A stretch of DNA of 6,375 nt from UBA9926 sp964524295. Its GTDB lineage: Bacteria; Pseudomonadota; Gammaproteobacteria; Pseudomonadales; Azotimanducaceae. This document shows, one piece after another, positions 1 to 5,630 of this stretch. Both the position numbers and the translations under genes were made by a program. Location: positions 1 to 6,375 of the forward strand of contig CAZGCW010000224.1 in assembly GCA_964524295.1 (NCBI GenBank). Reading direction: 5' to 3'. The first letter of the stretch is position 1, and every line of letters begins with the position of its first letter. The notes beneath the pieces were generated by a model that searched no databases, was not told where the DNA came from, and saw nothing but the letters and a program-made list of their open reading frames with translations.

Positions 1-203
1 CCGAATTCAAGTTTGCCGAAGCGCTCACCAAAACGAATATTTTCTTCATCCGTGAGAAACTGGCCACGAAAGACGAGAAAACCAAACTTCAGGAAGGCTG
101 ATTTTATCTCTGCAAACTGAGCCTCGGACAACTGATTCAGCCTGACACCTTCTACCACCGCACCAAACTCATGCTGACCTATTGGATTGATTGTCAATTG
201 CAT
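1..203 (-). CDS. TauD/TfdA-family Fe(II)/2-oxoglutarate dioxygenase, N-terminal part (runs off left edge)
   Basis: The first 67 codons of a minus-strand gene are present, starting at ATG 203 and leaving the window at base 1. The start is supported by GGGGAG (210-215) six bases upstream. The protein opens with the typical beta-strand pattern of TauD/TfdA dioxygenases: a G-A-V-V-E-G-V-R-L segment at about residues 14-22, a helix rich in E, A and F, then GFLVFRGQ at 41-48 and FGERFG at 58-63. These match the family's 'GA.v.GvdL', 'vvfFRdQ' and 'FarrFG' blocks. Family members use Fe(II), O2 and 2-oxoglutarate to hydroxylate small acids such as taurine or chlorophenoxyacetate. The HxD...H iron ligands and the substrate pocket lie outside the window, so the substrate cannot be named. 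Upstream is a 515-base non-coding gap, so the gene probably has its own promoter. The family call is fairly sure; the specific function is unknown. Confidence 0.82.
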   Translation of the reverse strand, partial: MQLTINPIGQHEFGAVVEGVRLNQLSEAQFAEIKSAFLKFGFLVFRGQFLTDEENIRFGERFGKLEF

Positions 204-343
204 CCTAAACTCCCCGCACACAGGCCGTTAGTTAGAACAGGCTTTATCAGCAAACCTGAAAACTCCAATAGCAATATACTGACCAAGCTTCGAAAACAAA
301 ACAAGTATCATCATCTAAATTGATCCTTTGCGGCATTAGCGTC

Positions 344-360
344 AGCTCCTTGTTGGAGCT
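344..360. repeat. Perfect short inverted repeat (6-bp stem, 5-nt loop)
   Basis: AGCTCC (344-349) and GGAGCT (355-360) are exact reverse complements around the loop TTGTT. The palindrome AGCCGGCT follows at 362-369. Neither strand shows a T-tract after the hairpin, so it is not an intrinsic terminator. It could be a protein-binding site or chance. Confidence 0.35.
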
Positions 361-540
361 AAGCCGGCTGTCTTGTCAGACAACCCCTGACCAACTTAGC
401 CCTCAAATCACGGCCCAGCCATCGCCATGGCCAGGGCCATACATCATGGTATGGGTGCCATTAGCAGCTGCTTCGATTCAACCTTGGCCGGTTACTATTG
501 AGCCTCGACTAGCTTGTCAATTAGCGATCTACGTTAAAAG

Positions 541-600
541 AATATAATCTCTATAAATTCATAAAAATCAATAATTTATTACTATAATATAAAGTTAAAT
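541..600. promoter_or_regulatory. AT-rich island with two TATAAT hexamers
   Basis: Only 6 of these 60 bases are G or C, in a window of about 50% G+C. Exact plus-strand TATAAT hexamers occur at 543-548 and 583-588. Neither has a good -35 at 16-18 bases: the best, TTGTCA at 514-519, is 23 bases from the first hexamer. On the minus strand TTGATT (reverse complement of 567-572) precedes TATATT (543-548) with an over-long 18-19 base spacer. It may be an upstream promoter element or nucleoid-protein site for the dioxygenase, or a cryptic plus-strand promoter antisense to the phosphotransferase 3' end. No gene starts directly downstream on the plus strand. Confidence 0.3.
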
Positions 601-641
601 ATAGGAGAAATTCAATCGGTAAGACAGACCTGCCAAGACGA

Positions 642-694
642 GATCAGGCTCGCATCCAAGCACAGAATCGGGTTTTTTCGAGTCCCACCTGATC
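642..694 (-). repeat. Bulged stem-loop 25 bases after the phosphotransferase stop
   Basis: GATCAGG (642-648) is the exact reverse complement of CCTGATC (688-694). Inside it CTCG (649-652) pairs with CGAG (679-682), giving an 11-bp stem with one 5-base bulge (683-687) and a 26-base loop. On the minus strand it lies just past the stop codon at 719-721, where a 3'-end structure would be expected. No T-run follows, so it is not a classical intrinsic terminator. It might protect the mRNA 3' end or act with Rho. Confidence 0.45.
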
Positions 695-718
695 AGCCTA
701 CAGCAAATGGAGATATTA

Positions 719-1798
719 TCAGCTAATCCCGGCAAGGCGCTCCATGCCTTCATGATCCAGCGCTGCAGTGATATGACGTTCAGCCATGGTCGCTATCAGC
801 GCGAGTCCGCGTTCATTACTCAGGTCCATGGTGCCACCCGTCACCATCGAGGTGGCAAGACCACCTTGGAGATGAGCAAAACAGTAATCGTCCCATGCTT
901 GAGAAAGCGTATAGCCGACAACGCCGCCTTCGAGCAATTGGGCATGATAGGCATTAACCAATTCTCTTTCGTGGGCGCGACGTAGATCAATATCCATGGA
1001 TCCACCCAGAAAGTAAGCTAAATCATAAGCCCCAGGGCCCCGACCAATGCCCTGCCAGTCAATAACGACTACCTCCCCTGCCTGTTTATCAAACAGCATG
1101 TTTTCTACTCGATAATCCTGGTGCGCGAGCGTCCAGGGGCTACGCTCAGCAAGTTCAGTATTGATCTTCAGGTAGTTACCCGCAAATCGCCGATATAACT
1201 CCAATCCACCAGCAGGCAGGTACTTGCCAAAACCCGCTTCAAATACCGGGCAAATTTGTTCAAGCAATTGATCGACATATTCAATACGAGGACCAATCAT
1301 AGAGGGGATCCATTCCAGCGCCGAATTTTGCGCCTTGTCCCACCAGACGGCATGTATTCCCGCAAGCACCTTCACTGCTGCCAGGGCTTGATCCAGTGCC
1401 ACACCCTCGCTCTGGTTAACCATCGTGAGATGGCTTAAATCTTCCATGACGATAACAAAATCAGCCGTTCCGGATCTAATTTGGGTAAAGTAAATCTCGG
1501 GCAATCCGACACTGACCTCGGGTGCGAGTTCATCGTAAAACCGAATTTCGGCTTCAAACATACCCAGGGTGACACCCTGTTGGCGATTTTCTTCAAATGA
1601 GGACGGTAGTTTAACAACGACGCTGGCCGGCTTATCTATTCCAGCGTCGCGGTAGGTCATACTTACCTGGTAAATATCGCCCATCAGGCCCACGCCCTGA
1701 CCAATCTGGATCGGGTTAATATACTCTATCTTTGCATTGAGCACCTCTCCTAGCCAGTCCGGGGTCACGTCGGTAATGGACTTTGGAACATCATTCAT
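719..1798 (-). CDS. Phosphotransferase of the APH / ecdysteroid-kinase-like (protein-kinase fold) superfamily
   Basis: This 359-residue protein has the full small-molecule-kinase layout. There is a glycine-rich loop with G-Q-G-V-G-L-M-G at about 34-41, the ATP-binding lysine in VVVKL (about K63), and a helix glutamate in EAEIRFY (about 82-88). A hinge VMEDL lies at 117-121. The catalytic Brenner motif is HQDYRVEN (H226, D228, N233), and the metal-binding aspartate is in VIDWQ (D247). The EIRFYDEL block and the HAVWW motif (149-153) resemble bacterial proteins between PF01636 (APH) and PF02958 (EcKinase), which phosphorylate hydroxyl groups of small molecules. They are often mis-annotated as aminoglycoside resistance; resistance is not implied here. 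ATG 1798 is preferred over GTG 1804 because GAGAGG (1804-1809) sits five bases before the ATG and would overlap the GTG. The protein is cytosolic, with no signal peptide. The substrate is unknown. Confidence 0.88.
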   Translation of the reverse strand: MNDVPKSITDVTPDWLGEVLNAKIEYINPIQIGQGVGLMGDIYQVSMTYRDAGIDKPASVVVKLPSSFEENRQQGVTLGMFEAEIRFYDELAPEVSVGLPEIYFTQIRSGTADFVIVMEDLSHLTMVNQSEGVALDQALAAVKVLAGIHAVWWDKAQNSALEWIPSMIGPRIEYVDQLLEQICPVFEAGFGKYLPAGGLELYRRFAGNYLKINTELAERSPWTLAHQDYRVENMLFDKQAGEVVVIDWQGIGRGPGAYDLAYFLGGSMDIDLRRAHERELVNAYHAQLLEGGVVGYTLSQAWDDYCFAHLQGGLATSMVTGGTMDLSNERGLALIATMAERHITAALDHEGMERLAGIS

Positions 1799-1803
1799 AA
1801 ACA

Positions 1804-1809
1804 CCTCTC
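1804..1809 (-). promoter_or_regulatory. Ribosome binding site that decides the phosphotransferase start
   Basis: GAGAGG on the minus strand is five bases upstream of ATG 1798. It overlaps the in-frame GTG at 1804, so the ATG is the more likely initiation codon. Confidence 0.6.
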
Positions 1810-1929
1810 ATTTTTTTATCCGTCGTCATCTGCCCTCTGAGCTGACGCTGCTCAAATCAGCTGATAATCCCAGGCAATTCAGATCGGGATTCCGCCTATC
1901 GCAATTAAAAAGCAGCGCCGTGGCTAAAC

Positions 1930-2547
1930 TCAATCACTGTTGTGCCAGCCGTTCCAATAGGTGACTTCGCAGGCGGGTTTCCGTTCCGCTTTTTTCAGCT
2001 TGGCTGCTTTCGTATAAGCCGCAGGCAGCATGACAGTCTGGGTTACACCCTCCGGAATATTCAGCAATTGTTTGATTTGCTCTGATCTCGAGGACAGCAG
2101 TGTAGTCCAGGTCGTACCTATACCTCTGGCCCGCATGGCCAGCATCAACGACCAGGCTGCAGGCAGGATTGAACCATAAAAGGCCAACTGTGCTGAAGCA
2201 TCGATTTCGGGTTCTCCGATGGAGAACACCATAATCATACAGGGGATCTCATGGAGCCTCGCCATTAAAGCCTGGTGACTCGGTTTTAGAGTCACATTTC
2301 GTGATTCACTCAGCTGCACTAGCACGTCTCGATAGATCTCTGCGATTTTTGCTTTCAATTCCGGATCAGTAATGACGACGAACCGCCAATTTTCTCCCGC
2401 AAGGCCAGTCGGCGCCTGAACAGCCACATCGATGCAGGCTTCAATATCCTGTCTGGTCAGCGGCTTATCAAAATCCAGTTTACGCCGTACTGATCTAGCC
2501 GTACTCAGCACATGATCTACCTGGTTGGTTAAGATGCTATCCACCAT
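1930..2547 (-). CDS. Nitroreductase-family FMN-dependent oxidoreductase
   Basis: The 205-residue length is normal for the nitroreductase family (PF00881). The N-terminal FMN-phosphate motif RSVRRKL is at 18-24. The second FMN segment, APTGLAGENWRFVVI, is at 45-59 and corresponds to the usual 'APS..N.QPWrFvvv'. GIGTTW at 142-147 matches the family's 'GlGt.W' block, and the C-terminal E-R-K-P-A-C-E-V stretch with W199 and W202 is the usual tail. Members are dimeric cytosolic flavoproteins that use NAD(P)H to reduce nitroaromatics, quinones, enones or flavins; the natural substrate cannot be told. ATG 2547 is chosen over the adjoining GTG 2550 because AAGGA (2554-2558) is six bases from the ATG but only three from the GTG. 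It sits 131 bases upstream of the phosphotransferase and may be cotranscribed with it, though the gap also allows a separate promoter. Confidence 0.88.
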   Translation of the reverse strand: MVDSILTNQVDHVLSTARSVRRKLDFDKPLTRQDIEACIDVAVQAPTGLAGENWRFVVITDPELKAKIAEIYRDVLVQLSESRNVTLKPSHQALMARLHEIPCMIMVFSIGEPEIDASAQLAFYGSILPAAWSLMLAMRARGIGTTWTTLLSSRSEQIKQLLNIPEGVTQTVMLPAAYTKAAKLKKAERKPACEVTYWNGWHNSD

Positions 2548-2553
2548 CACCCA

Positions 2554-2558
2554 TCCTT
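2554..2558 (-). promoter_or_regulatory. Ribosome binding site of the nitroreductase gene
   Basis: AAGGA on the minus strand is six bases before ATG 2547 and only three before GTG 2550, which favours the ATG. Confidence 0.55.
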
Positions 2559-2741
2559 ATAAAATTGGACCCATACGGAGATTTAAGCACAGTAAGCCAT
2601 GCAATGGGAAAAGACGAGACAGCGACCTGGAACCTGAGCATAAACTAAATACTAACCTGGGAATATCTGCATTAAACCCGCTACACGCCTGCAACTCTAC
2701 ATCACCCCATGGCCAAGACCTGCTTTTGTTACCCTACCCTG

Positions 2742-2761
2742 ATAAAACAAGCCAACGGCCT
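2742..2761 (-). terminator. Weak terminator-like hairpin at the end of the hydrolase gene
   Basis: On the minus strand AGGCC-GTT-GGCTT (2749-2761) can form a 5-bp stem with one G-U pair and a 3-base loop, followed directly by GTTTTAT (2742-2748). It overlaps the first base of the TAG stop (2760-2762). The stem is short and the U-tract has only four consecutive T, so termination would be inefficient at best. Confidence 0.3.
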
Positions 2762-3587
2762 ATTCCTGGCCGAAGATGAACTGAGCAATCGCCTCTATCA
2801 CCGGGTCTTCTGGGTTGTCAGCATGGGTCATGATCGACGTATGATCCCTCTTTGGCACCATTAAGGTTTTTGCATCGACGCCATAACCAGCCAGGTCATT
2901 AGCCAGGCGTTCATTCTGGCGACGGCGCCATGGTTCATCTGCCTCCGCGTAAAGCAATCGCATCGGCGGCTTGCCGGCACTAACATACGGGCTCACAGAG
3001 GGTTCCAGCCAGCCTGATGGGTCTTTACCCCAGACCATCTTAGGCCGCTGAGGCGCTACTTCTTCCACATATAGGAACGGACTGATCGCAACCACACCGG
3101 CCAGGTCGGAAAGCGCTATGCCATGGTGTGCGAGATAACGTGAATCCAGACCTAACTGGACTGCCAGATAAGCCCCAGCAGAGTGACCACTGAGGTATAA
3201 TTTGGCGGGATCACCACCATAGTCCTTAATATTGGACTTAACCCAGTTGACTGCAACCGCCGCATCTTGCAGGTGCGCAGGATGCTGGACATCCGGGGAT
3301 AAACGATAATTAGCAGCAACCACAGCAACACCCTGGTCAGCCAAAGTCTGCGCCAAACCCCCAACACCCTGCTTGTCGCCTTTCATCAAAGCACCACCGT
3401 GCCAAAAAATGACCACGGGTGCTTCAACCTGATCCCTGGGCTGGACCACATCCAGTAGAGCCCGACTGGCATCTTCACCCTGCTCGGCCTGATACCTAAT
3501 GTTAACGCCATTTAGCCGCGCCGAATCTTCCATCGCCATCACCTCAAGAGCCAATACTGCCAGCAATAAGAAATACAGTTTATCCAT
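2760..3587 (-). CDS. Alpha/beta hydrolase (HSL/BD-FAE-like esterase), probably exported
   Basis: The 275-residue protein has the elements of an alpha/beta-hydrolase esterase. The oxyanion-hole motif HGGA is at 63-66, followed by GDK at 70-72, and the NYRLSP strand is at 93-98. The nucleophile elbow GHSAG is at 134-138 (Ser136). The acid is probably Asp217 (EADE) and the catalytic histidine His249 (RDHTS). HGGxxxxGDK followed by YRL and GHSAG is typical of carboxylesterases related to hormone-sensitive lipase, BD-FAE and kynurenine formamidase. The likely reaction is hydrolysis of a carboxylic ester, for example on an acylated small molecule or sugar. Residues 1-18 look like a signal peptide: K3, a hydrophobic core from 4 to 14, and cleavage after V-M-A. 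ATG 3587 lacks a clear Shine-Dalgarno, whereas ATG 3533 (residue 19) has GAGGT seven bases upstream, so a cytosolic 257-residue form is possible. The 143-base gap to the upstream dehydrogenase argues against tight coupling. Confidence 0.87.
   Translation of the reverse strand: MDKLYFLLLAVLALEVMAMEDSARLNGVNIRYQAEQGEDASRALLDVVQPRDQVEAPVVIFWHGGALMKGDKQGVGGLAQTLADQGVAVVAANYRLSPDVQHPAHLQDAAVAVNWVKSNIKDYGGDPAKLYLSGHSAGAYLAVQLGLDSRYLAHHGIALSDLAGVVAISPFLYVEEVAPQRPKMVWGKDPSGWLEPSVSPYVSAGKPPMRLLYAEADEPWRRRQNERLANDLAGYGVDAKTLMVPKRDHTSIMTHADNPEDPVIEAIAQFIFGQE
3541..3545 (-). promoter_or_regulatory. Shine-Dalgarno-like site for an alternative internal start of the hydrolase
   Basis: GAGGT on the minus strand lies seven bases before the in-frame ATG at 3533 (residue 19 of the long form). 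Starting there would remove exactly the predicted signal peptide. It may be chance, as the bases also encode residues 15-16. Confidence 0.35.
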
Positions 3588-3671
3588 TTAGATGCCCAAA
3601 TCGAGTGGTTCGTCCTTCCCAGATGGCATTTACAGACTTGCCCAATCAATCTTCAAGCATGACTGAGTGTC

Positions 3672-3688
3672 GGTTTATGGCCATAACC
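3672..3688. repeat. Imperfect palindrome between dehydrogenase and hydrolase genes
   Basis: The sequence GGTT-TATGGCCATA-ACC contains the perfect 10-bp palindrome TATGGCCATA, extended on both sides by GG(T)T/AACC with one unpaired base. It lies 85 bases upstream of the hydrolase start and 43 bases after the dehydrogenase stop. It has no T-tract, so it reads more like a possible operator than a terminator. No regulator is identifiable. Confidence 0.3.
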
Positions 3689-3730
3689 TAGCCTACTCAT
3701 GTCCCAGTCTATCTCGACAACGAATAACGC

Positions 3731-4648
3731 TCAGTCTTGTTCCGGCAACGGATAATGAACCCCTGGAACCCCATCTGACAAGCCTTGGTACCAGTCTGGT
3801 CTAGGTTGAACCGGCTGGTACGGCGACGGGACCATAGGGGTCTCTTTATTCCACTCATGATGAATGGGGGGGATCTGAAACGTCCCATTACTGGCATTCG
3901 TTCCACCATCCACAAGAAGATCAACCCCGGTTATATAGCTAGCCAAATCTGAAGCCAGAAACATCACCGCATTGGTTACTTCCTGTGCTTCGCCTACTCT
4001 GCGCATGGGCGTGCGGCTGGCAATCCATTTATCAATACCCATGGCTTCGAGCGCCGGCCGGGTCATTTCAGTGACAATGAATCCAGGAGACACTGCATTC
4101 ACCCTGACACCGCGATCCGCCCACTCACTGCCTAGTTGCAAGGTCATGTTACGCAAACCGCCTTTGGCAGCGGTATAGCCAATGACATTATTTTCATTAC
4201 CCCCACTCCCCATGATAGAACAGATATTAACGACTGAACCGGCGCCATTGTTTAGCATATGGCGACCACACTCCCTGGCAAAATAAAACGCGCCCACCAG
4301 GTCAACGGAGAGAATATGATTAAAGGTTTCAGCATCAAACTGTTCCGCGGCAACTCCACGCATATCAGCGATACCGGCGTTGTTAACCAGGACATCAATG
4401 CGACCCTGCTCTTTGATACCCGCGGAAACCACTCGCTGAACGTCTTCTTCATTGGCCACATCGCCACTGGCAACGGTCACCTTAGCTCCTTTCTTCCGGC
4501 AGTTAGCGGCGACGGCTTCGAGCAACTCACTACTTCGAGCGGTAATAATAAGATTGGCACCGGCTTCAGCAAAGGCATAGGCGAACTGTTCGCCCAGCCC
4601 ATAACTGGCGCCCGTAATCAGTACCACTTTTGAATCAAAATTGAACAC
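3731..4648 (-). CDS. Short-chain dehydrogenase/reductase with a proline-rich C-terminal tail
   Basis: The 305-residue protein is a classical SDR of the Rossmann fold. The cofactor loop TGASYGLG is at 12-19, GDV at 62-64 (adenine-ring pocket) and NNAG at 89-92. Catalytic Ser144 is in NICSIMG, Tyr158 and Lys162 in GYTAAKGG, and SPGF at 187-190. The SDR core ends at about residue 250 with the usual V-D-G-G-T. About 50 further residues rich in Pro, Trp, Tyr and His follow, which is unusual for the family. SDRs oxidise or reduce alcohol/ketone groups with NAD(P)(H); R38 after the second strand would favour NADP(H), but this is only suggestive. GTG 4648 is chosen because GAGGGAG (4655-4661) is six bases upstream and the SDR core then begins at residue 6. 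The longer ATG 4708 version has no Shine-Dalgarno and its extra 20 residues overlap a promoter-like hexamer. The physiological substrate is unknown. Confidence 0.88.
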   Translation of the reverse strand: MFNFDSKVVLITGASYGLGEQFAYAFAEAGANLIITARSSELLEAVAANCRKKGAKVTVASGDVANEEDVQRVVSAGIKEQGRIDVLVNNAGIADMRGVAAEQFDAETFNHILSVDLVGAFYFARECGRHMLNNGAGSVVNICSIMGSGGNENNVIGYTAAKGGLRNMTLQLGSEWADRGVRVNAVSPGFIVTEMTRPALEAMGIDKWIASRTPMRRVGEAQEVTNAVMFLASDLASYITGVDLLVDGGTNASNGTFQIPPIHHEWNKETPMVPSPYQPVQPRPDWYQGLSDGVPGVHYPLPEQD

Positions 4649-4654
4649 GGTTAA

Positions 4655-4661
4655 CTCCCTC
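4655..4661 (-). promoter_or_regulatory. Strong ribosome binding site that sets the dehydrogenase GTG start
   Basis: GAGGGAG on the minus strand with a six-base spacer to GTG 4648 is the best Shine-Dalgarno in the window. It marks the GTG as the start rather than ATG 4708. Confidence 0.7.
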
Positions 4662-4693
4662 TCGTCTCGTTTGATATTTGAACTACCCAGGTC

Positions 4694-4699
4694 AGTATA
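4694..4699 (-). promoter_or_regulatory. Candidate -10 element of the dehydrogenase promoter
   Basis: TATACT (minus strand) matches five of six consensus positions. Transcription would begin near 4687, giving a leader of about 40 bases before GTG 4648. No good -35 is visible at the right spacing, so this is tentative or activator-dependent. Confidence 0.35.
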
Positions 4700-4969
4700 C
4701 TGCTTCATGCTTTAGGGCATTGATCTATCGACACACACCGACAAAACAAGTTTTGTACGAACACACCCCAAACAGACATCGGCCAACACAGGACCGATCA
4801 AGGATGAGGTCCGGACCAGCAGCCTCTGTTGACCCTGCTCTGGGTTCAATTCCCAATTACGCACTGGCATATCAAAGACTATACCGATTGTTTTTGCCAG
4901 AAAATATATCCCTGTGATAACAACCAACAACTCACCAAGCCTCCCAGCACACATGATCTAGGACTGGCC
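4700..4969. other. Intergenic region between SnoaL-like and dehydrogenase genes
   Basis: The full gap from 4649 to 4969 is 321 bases. Besides the dehydrogenase leader it holds a perfect 10-bp palindrome GGTCCGGACC (4808-4817) and the small hairpin TGGG-TTCAATT-CCCA (4841-4855). An 80-codon minus-strand frame (4712-4954) begins with a 20-residue hydrophobic stretch but has no Shine-Dalgarno and no recognisable family. I do not call it a gene. No clear terminator follows the SnoaL-like stop. Confidence 0.5.
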
Positions 4970-5443
4970 CTATGGAATCCCGGCATCCTTCAACTTGGTT
5001 TCATTGGCCACGGCAACTGCAATTTCGTTGGGAATCAGCATGCTGAGACTATAATGAGCTATTTTCCAGTCACCGGCTTCTAGGACAATGATTCCCGTAC
5101 CCCGGCAACGTCCCAGTTTCTCGTTATACAGAATTTCATCAAACCAGTAGATATCCAGGCCTTGTTTGTGCTCAATGTTCCGCGTTAGAACATCATACCT
5201 CCAGCCCCGACCCTGCTCAAAAGCCGGCCTGGCGTAGTTCTTGAACTCGCTCACAGACCATCTTTCAGTCGCATCTGTGCCAAGAAAGTAGGCATCTTCC
5301 GCAAAACGCTGAAAGTAGTCATCAAAGTTACTCTCAGCCGCAGCTCTGTGGAAACCATTAAGTAACTTATCGAGCTCGGGTAGGACCTGACTGGCATCCG
5401 CATTGAAACCGACCAGCACAACTAACACGATGATTATCCGCAA
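4970..5443 (-). CDS. Secreted SnoaL-like / NTF2-fold protein
   Basis: The 157-residue protein begins with a signal peptide: M-R, then a hydrophobic core I3-V11, and likely cleavage after N-A-D-A at residue 17. The mature part has the SnoaL_3/NTF2-like pattern. A first helix is at about 20-38, then FDDYFQRFAEDAYFLGTDATERW at 40-62 in overlapping segments, with AYFLGTDATERW equivalent to 'v.figtg..e.w' of the family. EFKNYARPAF lies at 66-75, and the closing strands include W126-K-I-A-H-Y-S. Such cone-shaped domains bind small hydrophobic ligands or act as simple isomerases or cyclases; no catalytic set can be assigned here, and a periplasmic ligand-binding or detoxifying role is only a guess. 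The start is TTG 5443 because AAGGG (5451-5455) lies seven bases upstream and the signal peptide then starts correctly. The frame is open to 5632, but the upstream part is not protein-like. It is transcribed divergently from the carboxypeptidase gene. Confidence 0.8.
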   Translation of the reverse strand: MRIIIVLVVLVGFNADASQVLPELDKLLNGFHRAAAESNFDDYFQRFAEDAYFLGTDATERWSVSEFKNYARPAFEQGRGWRYDVLTRNIEHKQGLDIYWFDEILYNEKLGRCRGTGIIVLEAGDWKIAHYSLSMLIPNEIAVAVANETKLKDAGIP

Positions 5444-5630
5444 AGTATTACCCTTATCTTTTTGTATTCTCTTGGATTCTAAACCCAAATGAGGTTCTGG
5501 AACATCTGCCATGCAGCCGGGTGCAGGCGATTTCCCTAGACTCAGCCTGTGCGCTACCTGTGAGCTTGTATCCCTGCAGCAGTCGTCCGATACTGACGAG
5601 TTAAAGCAACCCAAAAGAAAGACCCTCCTC
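5444..5630. promoter_or_regulatory. Divergent promoter region between SnoaL-like and carboxypeptidase genes
   Basis: The 187 bases between the two start codons must contain promoters for both directions. On the minus strand TAGAAT (reverse complement of 5475-5480) matches five of six -10 positions and would give a short leader for the SnoaL-like gene, but no matching -35 is seen. On the plus strand no good hexamer pair is visible, and the carboxypeptidase ATG has only a weak purine stretch (AAAAGAAAGA) upstream. Confidence 0.4.
5451..5455 (-). promoter_or_regulatory. Ribosome binding site that sets the SnoaL-like TTG start
   Basis: AAGGG on the minus strand is seven bases before TTG 5443. 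No ATG or GTG near the signal peptide is available in frame; the next ATG (5512) would put 23 polar residues before the hydrophobic core. Confidence 0.55.

Larger units (their letters stand above)
204..718. other. Long intergenic region without a supportable gene
   Basis: This 515-base gap lies between the phosphotransferase stop and the dioxygenase start. It contains the dioxygenase Shine-Dalgarno (210-215), a perfect 6-bp hairpin (344-360), a very AT-rich island (541-600) and a larger bulged stem-loop (642-694). A 75-codon plus-strand open frame at 320-547 has a composition unlike a folded protein, has no Shine-Dalgarno-supported start and resembles no family I know. I see no tRNA, repeat array or insertion-sequence end. 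The region most likely holds the dioxygenase promoter and the 3' end of the phosphotransferase transcript. Confidence 0.6.

Noticed and set aside
220..240. Integron attC-like GTTAG/TTAGAAC motif near the dioxygenase start
   Set aside because: No paired core site with the RYYYAAC/GTTRRRY spacing and no integrase or cassette context.
320..547. 75-codon plus-strand open frame in the left intergenic region
   Set aside because: No Shine-Dalgarno-supported start, odd composition rich in P, S and Q, and no recognisable motif; most likely chance.
640..700. tRNA remnant suggested by 7-bp terminal arms and TTCGAGTCCCAC
   Set aside because: Only 53 bases between the arm ends, the T-stem does not pair, and no anticodon arm is visible; the simple bulged stem-loop explains the pairing.
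565..721. About 50 stop-free plus-strand codons through the AT-rich island and stem-loop, preceded by AGGAG
   Set aside because: No ATG, GTG or TTG start in frame at usable spacing; the only candidate is an ATT two bases from the AGGAG.
707..985. 92-codon plus-strand frame opposite the end of the phosphotransferase gene
   Set aside because: Fully antisense to a well-supported gene and without family resemblance.
1900..1932. Terminator after the nitroreductase gene based on a T5 run (minus strand) after GGCGCTGC
   Set aside because: No stem of four or more pairs with a workable loop precedes the T-run.
4800..4870. tRNA suggested by the T-arm-like TGGG-TTCAATT-CCCA
   Set aside because: No pairing acceptor strand, D-arm or anticodon arm at the required distances.
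4712..4954. 80-codon minus-strand frame with a hydrophobic stretch near its start
   Set aside because: No Shine-Dalgarno, no similarity I can recognise, and the rest looks like random translation. A database search or ribosome profiling could revive it as a small membrane protein.
5511..5630. Longer N-terminus for the carboxypeptidase from ATG 5511
   Set aside because: The additional 40 residues have no family counterpart, while M32 proteins start close to the YQQLEKTF-type helix; the region is needed for divergent promoters.
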